Assembly (NCBI RefSeq): GCF_010729895.1
Contig: NZ_AP022612.1
Span: 5,022,001 to 5,086,000 of the forward strand
Origin: Mycolicibacterium confluentis
GTDB taxonomy: Bacteria > Actinomycetota > Actinomycetes > Mycobacteriales > Mycobacteriaceae
Direction: 5' to 3'
Length of the DNA stretch: 64,000 nucleotides
Each line of letters opens with the position of its first letter. Within the stretch, counting starts at the first letter, position 1. The translations under genes were made by a program, and so were the position numbers. The notes under the pieces are model-generated. The model searched no databases. It had not been told where the DNA came from and saw only the letters and a list, made by a program, of their open reading frames with translations. Shown one piece after another: positions 1-7,750 of the stretch.

Positions 1-1270
1 TCCCGACGCGACGACCCTGCCCAAGCCGTGGGTGAAGTGGTCCTATGAACCGGCCCGTGCCGAAGACGTCCCGGCGGCGTTCATGCAGGCCTACGCGATC
101 GCCACGCAGCCCCCGATGGGCCCGGTGTTCCTGTCCATCCCGTTGGACGACTGGGACAAGCCCGCCCCCGGTCCGGCGACCGTGCGCAGCGTGAGTGACC
201 GCGTGGCCCCCGACGCCGCACGGCTTGCCCAGTTCGCCGAGCGGATCAATGCCGCCGAGCGTCCCCTGCTGCTGCTCGGCCCCGAGGTGGACCGCACCGG
301 CGCGTGGGACGCGGGAATCGCGTTCGCCGAGAAACTCCGGGAACCCGTCTACGGCAGCGCACTCGGTGACCGGATCTCGTTCCCGGAGGACCATCCGCTC
401 TACGCCGGCCCGCTTCCGATGACCATCGCCGAGGTCGAACAGACCGTGCACGGCCACGATCTCGTCGTGGCGATCGGCGCGCAGGTGTTCCGCTACTACC
501 CGTATGTCGCGGGCGAGTACCTCCCGGAGGGCACCGACCTGCTGCAGATCACCTCCGACAGCCACCTGACGGCCGTCGCGCCGGTGGGCGACAGCCTGCT
601 CGGCGATGTCGGGATGGCGTTGGTGGCACTGACCGATCTGGTCGAGGCGCCGGCCGACCGCGAGGCACCCGCGCCGCTGGTGCGGCAGCGGCACTCCGAT
701 CTGCCCGCGACGGCGCCCATGACCTCGAACGCGGTCTACGAGGCGCTGAGCACCGTCAAGCCCGATGACGCCGCACTGGTGATGGAGTCGACGTCGACGA
801 TGCTCGACCTCTTCAACTGGCTGCCCACGACCCACCCGGGGAGCTTCTTCGCCACCGGCAGCGGCGGGATCGGCTGGGGTGTCCCCGCCGCGGTGGGACT
901 CGCCCTGGGCGATCGGGCCCGAGGCGTCGACCGCCACATCGTGGCCACGATCGGCGACGGCTCGTTCCAGTACTCGATCCAGGCGATCTGGACCGCGGCA
1001 CAGCACAAACTCCCGATCGTCTTCGTGGTGCTGCGCAACGGCGAGTACGCGATCCTCAAGTCGTTCGCAGAACTGGAGAAGACCCCGGGCGTCCCGGGCC
1101 TGCAGCTGCCCGGCCTCGACATCGCGTCACTGGCCACCGGATTCGGTTGCCGCACAGTGAACGTCGAGAGCAGCGACATGCTGGCCGACGAGTTCAAGGC
1201 CGCACTGGCCGCCGACGGACCCACCGTTCTGGTGGTGCCCACCATCCCGCAACTGCCGCACCTCGGCTGA
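1..1270 (+). CDS. mdlC: Benzoylformate decarboxylase-like ThDP enzyme (5' truncated by window edge)
   Basis: Thiamine-diphosphate enzyme expected to decarboxylate an aryl 2-oxo acid (benzoylformate to benzaldehyde) in the cytoplasm. The frame is open from base 2, before the first GTG at 32, so the true start lies outside the window. The peptide around bases 23-70 (PKPWVKWSYEPARAEDVP) closely resembles Pseudomonas benzoylformate decarboxylase. The central TPP-fold domain is followed by the pyrophosphate-binding GDGS motif at bases 953-964, and the matching Asn lies in RNGEYAILK. A tautomerase gene follows 65 bp downstream, suggesting one aromatic-acid unit. Another 2-oxo-acid decarboxylase specificity is possible, but the similarity to mandelate-pathway enzymes is strong. 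Confidence 0.88.
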   Translation, partial: PDATTLPKPWVKWSYEPARAEDVPAAFMQAYAIATQPPMGPVFLSIPLDDWDKPAPGPATVRSVSDRVAPDAARLAQFAERINAAERPLLLLGPEVDRTGAWDAGIAFAEKLREPVYGSALGDRISFPEDHPLYAGPLPMTIAEVEQTVHGHDLVVAIGAQVFRYYPYVAGEYLPEGTDLLQITSDSHLTAVAPVGDSLLGDVGMALVALTDLVEAPADREAPAPLVRQRHSDLPATAPMTSNAVYEALSTVKPDDAALVMESTSTMLDLFNWLPTTHPGSFFATGSGGIGWGVPAAVGLALGDRARGVDRHIVATIGDGSFQYSIQAIWTAAQHKLPIVFVVLRNGEYAILKSFAELEKTPGVPGLQLPGLDIASLATGFGCRTVNVESSDMLADEFKAALAADGPTVLVVPTIPQLPHLG

Positions 1271-1335
1271 CCCGATGTTCATCGGCGGGGCTCGACGTGA
1301 GCTCCGCCGATGGCCCTGTCCCAAGGAGAGAGACC

Positions 1336-1734
1336 ATGCCTGTCTACACCTGCACCCTCGCACAGGGAACCCTGTCCAACGAGGCCAAGTCCGATCTGGC
1401 CCGCGAGATCACCACGATCCACTCCGCCGTCAACCACGTGCCCGGCAACTACGTCAACGTGGTGTTCAACGAGCTTCCGCCGACCGACGTCTTCTCCGGC
1501 GGCCAACCCGGCCAACCGCTGATCATCAACGGCTGGGTCCGCACCGGCCACCCGGATGAGGAGACGTCACAGTTGGTGCGTGAAATCGCCGACGCGGCAA
1601 CACAAGTCACCGGAGTTCCAGTCGAGAAGGTCCTCGTGGTGATCCAGAACAGCCCCGCGCACCACGCCATCGAAGCGGGCCGGGTACTGCCCGAACCGGG
1701 CCAGGAGCACACCTGGCTCGCGGCGGGAGGTTGA
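1336..1734 (+). CDS. Tautomerase (4-oxalocrotonate tautomerase superfamily)
   Basis: 132 residues. The start at 1336 is chosen because AAGGAGAG lies just upstream and because it gives an N-terminal Met-Pro; after Met removal Pro becomes the catalytic base of this superfamily. At about twice the length of the 62-residue 4-oxalocrotonate tautomerase, it resembles the longer two-unit MIF/MSAD-like tautomerases. It follows the benzoylformate decarboxylase in the same direction and probably isomerises an enol or keto intermediate of the same aromatic pathway. The precise substrate is not visible. Confidence 0.8.
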   Translation: MPVYTCTLAQGTLSNEAKSDLAREITTIHSAVNHVPGNYVNVVFNELPPTDVFSGGQPGQPLIINGWVRTGHPDEETSQLVREIADAATQVTGVPVEKVLVVIQNSPAHHAIEAGRVLPEPGQEHTWLAAGG

Positions 1735-1754
1735 TGACGGGCGAATGACCCCGC

Positions 1755-3059
1755 TCACGGACGCGGTTCTGGCACACCAGGATCAGGGGCGTCGGGCGTT
1801 CGGCCCGGCGCCTCTGATCGTATGAGCCGTCCGGCAACAGCAGCCGGCTGCCGACCCAACAGCAGCAGCGCCGCCCCGCCGAGGAACGCCGCGATGCCCG
1901 ACAGCACCAGGAATCCGTCGAAACTGTCCGTCGCGTGCAGCATCCGACTCAACACCAACGCGCCGAGCGCCGACGAGACGCCGATCGCGGCAGACAGGAT
2001 GCTCAACACCGTGCTGTAAACGGACATGTCGAAACGGCGCGCCACCAGGTAGGCGATGACGTCACCCTCGGCCCCCCACGCCGCCCCCAGACAGCACACC
2101 GCCAACACCAGCGCCGGGAACCCGTCCAGCGAGGACGCCAACAACACGCAACCGAGCCCGGGCAACGCCATCGCGACCGCCGCAACCAGATGCGGAGGCA
2201 GGCGGTCCAGCGCCACCCCACAGATGAACCGACCGGCGATCACCGCGACGGCGAAGGTCGAGACCAGAACCGCCACCGTCTGTCCGTCGGGCATCGAATC
2301 CCGGAGCATGATCCCCAACTGGCTGGTCGTCACGCTGTGGTACAGGTTGCACAGCAGCACACCGGTCATCAGGATCCAGAACACCCCGCTTCCGGCGATC
2401 GCCCGGTAGTCGGTGGCCGCTCGGCGCTCCCGCGCACCGGATCTGGCGTTGGCATCAGTGGCCGGGATGAGCGCCATCGCCAGCGCACCGATGGCGGCGA
2501 TCGTCACCGCAATGGCGACGCATCCCGCGCGCCATCCGTAAGCGCGGTTGATGGCGTCGACCACGGGGACTCCGATGGCCCCTAGCAGCGGTGGGCCGGA
2601 GATGGCCACGGCCAGTGCCAGTCCTCGGGCTTGGGAGAAGCAGGCCGCGACAATGCGGCTGTAAATAGCAGGGGTGGTGGTCACCCCCAGAGAGACGGTG
2701 GCCGCGGTGATCGCGAAGTACTGCCAGAGAGACCCCGACATCAGTGCGTAGCCGATCCAGCACAGGGGCAGGCCGACGACGCCGACGATCGCGATCCGAC
2801 GGACGCCGAAGAGGTCGGTCAGCCGGCCACACAACGGAAGGAACACGAACGTCAGCAGGGCGATGGTTCCGGTGAGTGCGAAATCAGCGCGGTCCCAGCC
2901 GAAGGCGGCCAGGAGCTGCGGACCCATCGCGGCGTTGGTGTACGCACTCAGACTCAGCCCGACGCTCAGGCCCGCGGTGGCCGCCGCGAGTGGACGCCAA
3001 TGTGTCCGCAGTTCACCGAGATACGTCACCAGCGCACTCCCCACACCGCGGCCAGCCAC
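1755..3059 (-). CDS. MFS transporter
   Basis: 434 residues with about twelve hydrophobic segments and the MFS loop 2-3 signature (GRLTDLFGVRR near residue 80), so a proton-coupled inner-membrane permease or exporter. The GTG start at 3059 lies inside the end of the upstream TetR gene (34 bp overlap), implying co-transcription and autoregulation by that TetR. It converges on the tautomerase with a 20 bp gap. Import of an aromatic acid for the neighbouring decarboxylase is a reasonable guess; export of a toxic compound is the alternative suggested by the TetR partner. Confidence 0.85.
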   Translation of the reverse strand: MAGRGVGSALVTYLGELRTHWRPLAAATAGLSVGLSLSAYTNAAMGPQLLAAFGWDRADFALTGTIALLTFVFLPLCGRLTDLFGVRRIAIVGVVGLPLCWIGYALMSGSLWQYFAITAATVSLGVTTTPAIYSRIVAACFSQARGLALAVAISGPPLLGAIGVPVVDAINRAYGWRAGCVAIAVTIAAIGALAMALIPATDANARSGARERRAATDYRAIAGSGVFWILMTGVLLCNLYHSVTTSQLGIMLRDSMPDGQTVAVLVSTFAVAVIAGRFICGVALDRLPPHLVAAVAMALPGLGCVLLASSLDGFPALVLAVCCLGAAWGAEGDVIAYLVARRFDMSVYSTVLSILSAAIGVSSALGALVLSRMLHATDSFDGFLVLSGIAAFLGGAALLLLGRQPAAVAGRLIRSEAPGRTPDAPDPGVPEPRP

Positions 3060-3667
3060 ACCGCGCTGATCACGTCGACGACCTCCTCACGCTGGCTGGC
3101 GTCCGCCGTCGCTCCGCGCTCAAGCAGCGTCCACACCGTCATTCCCATCAGTGCCGAGACCAGGCCGGGCAGGTCTTCACTGGCGGGCTTGACCTTCCCC
3201 GCGGACTGGAGCAGGTTCAGGACCTGGCAGATCTGTCCCGTGGTCTGCGTGGTCAGGTCGCTCCACTGCCGTGCGATCTGGGCGTCGGAGCTCCGAGCCT
3301 CCACGACTGCGGCCAGCAGACCGTGGTGCTGGTGCCAGATCTCGACCGCGTCGCGCGTGATCTGACGGGTCAGGTCGCTCGGTGCGCTGGTGAGGTCGAG
3401 CCCGTCGAGCAGGGGTCGCGCTGCCGCGAAACGCGCCCACACCTGATCCATGGCCGCCGCCAGCAGCGCGTACTTGGATTCGAAGTAGAAGTAGAAGGCC
3501 GACCTGGTGACGCCGGCGTGCCTGGTGATCTGCAGGACCGACAGTTCGGCGAGCGAGTGGTCGCACAGCAGTTCCTGAACGGCGCCCACCAAACGTGCGC
3601 GCTGCAGTTCGCCGCGACCGGGTGCGCGCCGGTCGCCTGACGGGCGCCCGATCTCGGTTTCGGACAT
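3026..3667 (-). CDS. TetR family transcriptional regulator
   Basis: 213 residues. The N-terminal helix-turn-helix is clear (ITRHAGVTRSAFYFYFESKYALL), followed by a divergent all-helical ligand domain. The reading frame is open up to 3784, but the ATG at 3667 is preferred because AGGAG lies 4-8 bases before it; the longer start would place coding sequence over a perfect palindrome at 3741-3763. The MFS gene overlaps its 3' end. It probably represses itself and the MFS gene from that palindrome. Confidence 0.88.
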   Translation of the reverse strand: MSETEIGRPSGDRRAPGRGELQRARLVGAVQELLCDHSLAELSVLQITRHAGVTRSAFYFYFESKYALLAAAMDQVWARFAAARPLLDGLDLTSAPSDLTRQITRDAVEIWHQHHGLLAAVVEARSSDAQIARQWSDLTTQTTGQICQVLNLLQSAGKVKPASEDLPGLVSALMGMTVWTLLERGATADASQREEVVDVISAVWLAAVWGVRW

Positions 3668-3740
3668 CGCTGCTCCTGGTGTGTCGGCCGGTTTGGCGGA
3701 GGATACCGCGTCCCTGACCACCGTTGACATCACGTCGAGT

Positions 3741-3763
3741 GAACCTGACACTGTGTCAGGTTC
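3741..3763. promoter_or_regulatory. Perfect 23-bp palindrome, probable TetR operator
   Basis: Eleven-base arms (GAACCTGACAC and GTGTCAGGTTC) around one central T. It lies between the divergent TetR-MFS unit (start 3667) and the NTF2-like gene (start 3919), where a TetR operator would be expected. The core TGACAC/GTGTCA half-sites resemble many actinobacterial TetR sites. The binding partner is inferred from position only. Confidence 0.75.
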
Positions 3764-3918
3764 AGTCGAACCTCGCGAGGGCACCTTGGCCAGATTCCGA
3801 CGTCAACCGCACCCGGCCTCGGCCGCATGCACTGCTGGCCGGGAATGAGCGCGCACATGCCGGAACGCTGCGGGCGCCTCCGCTGATACTGAAGACCTGC
3901 GCACCGGGAGAGGATCCG

Positions 3919-4410
3919 ATGGACGACGTCACGACACTGCTCGAGATCGAAGCGATCAAATCGCTCAAGGCCCGGTACTGCCGCCTGCTCGACACCAAGG
4001 AGTGGCAGTCCTGGCGAGCGCTGTTCACCGATGACTTCGTCAGCGACACCTCGAAGGCCGGCGGCAAGGTGATCCACGGTGCCGACGAGTTCGTCGCGTT
4101 CACCCGGCGGAGCCTGCGAGCGCAGCCCACGGTCCACCAGGTGCACGCGCCCGAGATCGAGCTGACCTCGGCGACCACCGCGCGCGGCGTGTGGGCGCTC
4201 GAGGACGTGGTGCGTTTCGGGCCCGGCGTGAATCTGCGCGGGTACGGCCACTACACCGAGACCTACGAGAAGTCCGGCGACACGTGGCAGATCAAGACCT
4301 CGACACTGACCCGGCTGCGTGAGGACGTGTTCAATGGCCTGTTCGCGGTGTACATGTCACCGCGGATCCGCCGAGCCCTGATGCAGTCGGCCCGCCGAAT
4401 CACGAAGTGA
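3919..4410 (+). CDS. NTF2-like / SnoaL-like family protein
   Basis: 163 residues with the pattern of the NTF2-like family that includes scytalone dehydratase and SnoaL-like enzymes: an N-terminal helix (EIEAIKSLKARYCRLLDTKEW), then ALFTDDFV and alternating strands with a conserved HQVHAPEIEL segment. The start at 3919 is preceded by GGGAGAGG. Such small cone-shaped proteins are cyclases, dehydratases or ligand binders in secondary metabolism and steroid breakdown. It is divergent from the TetR-MFS pair and separated from it by a perfect palindrome, so it may be controlled by that TetR. The reaction is unknown. Confidence 0.75.
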   Translation: MDDVTTLLEIEAIKSLKARYCRLLDTKEWQSWRALFTDDFVSDTSKAGGKVIHGADEFVAFTRRSLRAQPTVHQVHAPEIELTSATTARGVWALEDVVRFGPGVNLRGYGHYTETYEKSGDTWQIKTSTLTRLREDVFNGLFAVYMSPRIRRALMQSARRITK

Positions 4411-4417
4411 TGCCGAC

Positions 4418-4808
4418 CTATTGGGCCTGATGCGCAATCTGGATGAGGTTTCCGCACGTGTTCGTCGAAGACGGCCGTGGTCACCGGCCCCATGTCGGTG
4501 GGCTGTTGGGTGAACCGCACACCGGCCGCGCTCAGTCGCTCATATTCGGCCTGCACGTCGTCGACCTCGAATGACGTGAACGGGATACCGTCGGCCACCA
4601 GTGCCGCCTTGAACGGTTTGACGGCCGGATGCTCGTCGGGTTCGAGGACGAGTTCGGTGCCGTCTGGGACCTGCGGGGAGACCACGGTGATCCACCGATG
4701 GGCACCCATCGGGATGTCGCGCTTGGGCGCGAAACCCAGGACGTCGGTGTAGAACCGCAACGCCCTGTCCTGGTCATCGACCAGGATGCTGGTGAGGTTG
4801 ATTCTCAT
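4418..4808 (-). pseudogene. VOC/glyoxalase-superfamily gene with a one-base frameshift
   Basis: From the ATG at 4808 the protein reads as a normal VOC (glyoxalase/dioxygenase fold) protein (MRINLTSILVDDQDRALRFY...). At VTTAVFDE the expected family ending, DDTCGNLIQIA, is lost. Removing one base near 4461-4463 restores TCGNLIQIAHQAQ and a TAG stop at 4418-4420, giving about 129 residues, a normal length, with a 7-bp gap to the convergent gene. Unrepaired, the frame runs to 4263 and overlaps that gene by 148 bp with meaningless sequence. Either a recent inactivating insertion or a sequencing error. It is cotranscribed with the ArsR gene 18 bp upstream. Confidence 0.85.
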
Positions 4809-4826
4809 GATGAGCCCTTTCCGGGG

Positions 4827-5120
4827 TCATGGTTCGCGTTCACGACCCGGCGCCCCCGTCAGCCACCGCGCAACGATCGGCTCGAGCGGCGCGGTGTTGA
4901 TGTAGTGGAACTTGTATCGGCCCTCGCGGCGGGTCTCCACCAGGCCGGCGGCCTCGAGGACATCCAGGTGCTGCGAGACCGCCTGTCGCGTCGATCCGAG
5001 TCCATGTCTGCTGGCCAGGCGGGCACAGATCTCGAACAGCGTCTGCCCGGTTCGCTCCGTCAGTTCGTCGAGGATGATGCGCCGAGTGGGATCCGCCAAG
5101 GCCTTGAAGACATCCCCCAC
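4827..5120 (-). CDS. ArsR family transcriptional regulator
   Basis: 97 residues forming one winged helix (MGDVFKALADPTRRIILDELTERTGQTLFEI... RQAVSQHLDVLEAAGLVETRREGRYKFHYI). There are no obvious metal-site cysteines, so it is of the non-metal ArsR type usually paired with SRPBCC or VOC proteins, as here. The GTG start at 5120 is used; no strong ribosome site is visible. Autoregulation from the inverted repeat at 5133-5150 is likely. Confidence 0.88.
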   Translation of the reverse strand: MGDVFKALADPTRRIILDELTERTGQTLFEICARLASRHGLGSTRQAVSQHLDVLEAAGLVETRREGRYKFHYINTAPLEPIVARWLTGAPGREREP

Positions 5121-5132
5121 ACACCCACGTTA

Positions 5133-5150
5133 GGCAAGCACTCACTTGCC
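5133..5150. promoter_or_regulatory. Inverted repeat, candidate ArsR operator
   Basis: GGCAAG and CTTGCC six-base arms separated by CACTCA, 13 bp upstream of the ArsR start. The position and arm length fit an ArsR-type operator. Not proven. Confidence 0.5.
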
Positions 5151-5173
5151 GGTCAAGGGTGTCCGAGTGCACG

Positions 5174-5199
5174 GTTTCAGACGCTGACTCGTTGGGTAC
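5174..5199 (+). promoter_or_regulatory. SigF-type promoter of the cutinase gene
   Basis: GTTT at 5174-5177, a 16-base spacer, then GGGTAC at 5194-5199. The mycobacterial SigF consensus is GTTT-N15-17-GGGTAT, so only one base differs. The expected transcript start is near 5206, about 60 bases before the cutinase start. Confidence 0.55.
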
Positions 5200-5267
5200 A
5201 CCGATGCCGTCCGTCCGGGGGGCGTCGATGGCCCGCGGGGTTTCCGGTTCGATGACAAAGGCGATTT

Positions 5268-5975
5268 ATGATGCGGATCTTTCATCGTTGGCTCGTTGTT
5301 CTCACGTTGCTCTTCTCGGCCGCAGGCGTTCCCACCATGGCCGCCTCAGTCGCGCAGGCCGAACCCTGTCCGGATGTGCAGGTGGTCTTCGCCCGGGGAA
5401 CCTTTGAACCTGTCGGTGTCGGCGAGACAGGACAATCGTTCGTCGACGCGCTTCGGGCCCGCACCGCGGGGCGTTCCGTCGATGTCTACGCGGTGAACTA
5501 TCCCGCGTCGCTCGACTTCGCCACGGCGGCCGACGGTGTGATCGACGCCAGCAACAAGGTCCGAGACGTCGCGACGGTGTGCCCGGACACCGAGATCGTG
5601 ATCGGCGGCTACTCCCAGGGCGCGGCGGTCGCCGCCTACATCACCGCGGACTCGGTGCCCGCAGGATTCGCCCTGCCGCCGGGCCTGACGGGTCCGATGC
5701 CGGCTTCCGTGTCCGACCACGTCGCCGCGGCCACCCTGTTTGGCAAACCGTCGACCGGCTTCCTGCAGATGATCTACACGGGCGCGCCACCCATCACCGT
5801 CGGGTCGCACTACGTCGACAAGACCCTCGACCTGTGCATCCCCACAGATCCGGTGTGCTCGCCGACCGGCGGCGACAACGGAACGCACACGGCCTATGCC
5901 CACAACGGCATGACTGATCAGGCCGCCGATTTCGTCGCGGGCAAGCTTCCGGCCGCCGACCGGGCCAGGACCTGA
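5268..5975 (+). CDS. Secreted cutinase family serine esterase
   Basis: 235 residues. A signal peptide (about residues 1-31, ending AQA) is followed by the alpha/beta-hydrolase cutinase domain. The catalytic Ser116 lies in GGYSQG, and the acid and base are expected in CIPTDPVC and YAHNG near the C-terminus. The paired cysteines typical of cutinases are present. Mycobacterial family members hydrolyse lipid esters outside the cell. A SigF-type promoter lies upstream, suggesting stationary-phase or stress expression. The start is ambiguous between ATGs at 5268 and 5271. Confidence 0.92.
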   Translation: MMRIFHRWLVVLTLLFSAAGVPTMAASVAQAEPCPDVQVVFARGTFEPVGVGETGQSFVDALRARTAGRSVDVYAVNYPASLDFATAADGVIDASNKVRDVATVCPDTEIVIGGYSQGAAVAAYITADSVPAGFALPPGLTGPMPASVSDHVAAATLFGKPSTGFLQMIYTGAPPITVGSHYVDKTLDLCIPTDPVCSPTGGDNGTHTAYAHNGMTDQAADFVAGKLPAADRART

Positions 5976-6000
5976 GAGCGCGACGCGACTTTATCGTGAT

Positions 6001-6028
6001 CTTATTTTGGCCTTATTTTTCTTATTTT
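6001..6028. repeat. Three copies of CTTATTTT in an AT-rich patch
   Basis: CTTATTTT occurs at 6001-6008, 6012-6019 and 6021-6028, spaced 11 and 9 bases apart. This AT-rich stretch in otherwise GC-rich DNA lies between the cutinase stop and the SDR start. It could be part of the SDR promoter, a U-rich end signal for the cutinase transcript, or a binding site for an AT-preferring protein. Confidence 0.5.
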
Positions 6029-6102
6029 CCGGGTAGGGTGGCCTCCACACGCCGGTAAGCGCACCGCGCTTCACGAACCACCGGCGGCGACGGGAGGAAC
6101 CC

Positions 6103-6831
6103 ATGGAACCGAACGGCAGAACCCGGATCGTTCTGGTCACCGGAGCCTCGCGAGGCATCGGCGCCGAGGTCGCGGAGCAGTTCGCCCGCCCCGGGACCCA
6201 CGTGATCGTGCACTGCCGGTCCGACCACGCCGACGCAGACCTGGTCGCCGCCCAGATCAGGTCCGCCGGAGGCCAGGCCTCGACATTTGCGGCCGACATC
6301 GCCGACGAAGCCGCCGCAGCGGGAATGCTCGACGAGATCGCCCATCGGTTCGGACGGCTCGACGCTCTGATTCTGAACGCTTCGAGCCTGCCGGACGCCG
6401 ATACGGGTGTGGCGGGCGCGATGCGCAGCAATCGGGAGGCGCAGCGTCGTCTCGCGCGTCTGGCGCTGCCGCTCATGCCTGCCGGCGCCCACATTGTGTT
6501 CGTCACCAGCCACCAGGCCCACTTCTATCCGCACAAAGCCGTGCCGATGGGGTACGCCGCGGTCGCGGCGAGCAAGCGGGCCGGTGAAACCACGCTGTAC
6601 GCGATGAAGCCCGAGTTTGACCGGCGGGGTGTGCACTTCACCGTGGTCTCCGGCGACCTTCGGCAGGCCACGCGGTCAGCCGTCAGGCGCGCTCCTGCGC
6701 TCGCCACCCTTGGAAGCCGCAGCATCCACCGCAGCCTCGCGTCCGTCATCGCCCAGACGACGTCGGCGACAAGCCCGTCGGGAATCGTCTACGTCGGCGG
6801 CACCGAACGCGCCGTCGACCTGCCGGCCTGA
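6103..6831 (+). CDS. SDR family oxidoreductase (atypical active site)
   Basis: 242 residues. The N-terminal Rossmann motif TGASRGIG (about residues 13-20) marks a classical NAD(P)-dependent SDR. The active-site segment is odd: the Tyr in MGYAAVAASKRAGE is followed by Lys after six residues instead of the usual three (YxxxK), a spacing seen in a divergent actinobacterial SDR subgroup. Substrate unknown. It converges on the DUF3618 gene with a 2-bp gap. Confidence 0.8.
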   Translation: MEPNGRTRIVLVTGASRGIGAEVAEQFARPGTHVIVHCRSDHADADLVAAQIRSAGGQASTFAADIADEAAAAGMLDEIAHRFGRLDALILNASSLPDADTGVAGAMRSNREAQRRLARLALPLMPAGAHIVFVTSHQAHFYPHKAVPMGYAAVAASKRAGETTLYAMKPEFDRRGVHFTVVSGDLRQATRSAVRRAPALATLGSRSIHRSLASVIAQTTSATSPSGIVYVGGTERAVDLPA

Positions 6832-6833
6832 CT

Positions 6834-7118
6834 TCAACGACGTCGTCGGAGCCAGATGACGGCGCCGACAAGAGCGGCCACCGCGACGACGGCGCCCACC
6901 GGAATCGCAGGCCGCCTCCGCACGGTATCGCTCAGTTCCGCGGTGCGGTGTGCGATGTCAGCCTTGGTCTCGGCGGCTTTCTGTTCCACCCGGCCTTTGA
7001 CGTCGAGTTTGTCCGACAGCGCGCTGACGGTCTCGCCCAACTGTTGACGGGTCGCATCGATGTCGGCACGAAGTTCGTCCATGTCTGCGGACGGTCCGGG
7101 TTCAGGGTTGGGGTTCAT
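6834..7118 (-). CDS. DUF3618 domain small membrane protein
   Basis: 94 residues. A helical, charged N-terminal half (DELRADIDATRQQLGETVSALSDKLDV) is the DUF3618 signature. It is followed by one transmembrane helix (about residues 72-90) and an RRRR tail, so the bulk is probably cytoplasmic and membrane-anchored. Its ATG overlaps the stop of the holin-like gene by 4 bp, indicating translational coupling. Function is unknown; such pairs are common in mycobacteria. Confidence 0.85.
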   Translation of the reverse strand: MNPNPEPGPSADMDELRADIDATRQQLGETVSALSDKLDVKGRVEQKAAETKADIAHRTAELSDTVRRRPAIPVGAVVAVAALVGAVIWLRRRR

Positions 7119-7522
7119 CGGCGCGCTTCCTTGATCTCATCGATATCCCGCTTGATGCTGTCGATCGACTCCGCCGCCGGCGGCGGCACCTGCTCGACCT
7201 GCTTGCGGCTGACTGCGGCCATCACAGCCGCGACGATGAACAGGATGACCGCGACGATCGTGGCCGCAGCCCACACCGGCAGCAGGAGGGACAGGGCTGC
7301 AATCGCCGCGGCAACCAGCGCGGCCGCCCCCAGGACCGCGACCACACCGGCGACTCCGAGCAGGCCCGCCCCCATTCCGGCGTGACGTGCCGACTGCTGC
7401 AGTTCCTTCTGCGCCAGCCTTATCTCGTCCCGGACGAGCCTCGATGTCTGCAATGACAACTGCGTGAGCAGTTCCGCCGTCGAAGCCGTCGGCGCCTGCG
7501 TCGAGTGTGATGTCGTACTCAT
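7115..7522 (-). CDS. Phage-holin-like / DUF1469 membrane protein
   Basis: 135 residues. An amphipathic N-terminal helix (LLTQLSLQTSRLVRDEIRLAQKELQQ) is followed by two closely spaced transmembrane segments and a coiled C-terminal tail, the layout of the actinobacterial holin-III-like family. The frame is open up to 7693, but the ATG at 7522 is chosen because an excellent AGGAGG lies 6-11 bases before it. Despite the family name there are no phage genes nearby; a role in the cell envelope is likely. First gene of a two-gene operon with DUF3618. Confidence 0.85.
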   Translation of the reverse strand: MSTTSHSTQAPTASTAELLTQLSLQTSRLVRDEIRLAQKELQQSARHAGMGAGLLGVAGVVAVLGAAALVAAAIAALSLLLPVWAAATIVAVILFIVAAVMAAVSRKQVEQVPPPAAESIDSIKRDIDEIKEARR

Positions 7523-7554
7523 CGGTGACCTCCTCGCCTTGTCTCCTGACCTGC

Positions 7555-7580
7555 GTGCCCGCCCGGTCACCGGCGCAAAC
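7555..7580 (-). promoter_or_regulatory. Weak SigF-like promoter of the holin-like/DUF3618 operon
   Basis: Reading the minus strand, GTTT (7580-7577), a 16-base spacer and GGGCAC (7560-7555). This differs from the SigF consensus at two -10 positions. The distance to the ATG at 7522 is plausible. Confidence 0.3.
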
Positions 7581-7750
7581 ATGGCGGTTCCTCTTGCCCC
7601 GCGCCGGGGTAACCGAGAACGTGTCGGGGCGCGGTGCAGGAAGAGGTCGATCCGGATGACGACGCAGGGGGCACAGGATTTCGTCCCGCGCACCAGGTCA
7701 CTGACGACATTGGCGCGAGCCGCACATCACTGTCGGGGCTGCCCGCTGTA

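Noticed and set aside
195..1551. Several long open frames on both strands within the benzoylformate decarboxylase and tautomerase genes
   Set aside because: Arg/Ser/Pro-rich translations with no domain pattern; they are shadows of GC-rich coding DNA.
1935..2585. 216-residue frame opposite the MFS gene
   Set aside because: Low-complexity His/Arg/Gln-rich composition and no ribosome site; antisense shadow.
3667..3784. N-terminal extension of the TetR at 3026
   Set aside because: It would translate through the 23-bp palindrome and lacks a ribosome site; the ATG at 3667 has AGGAG.
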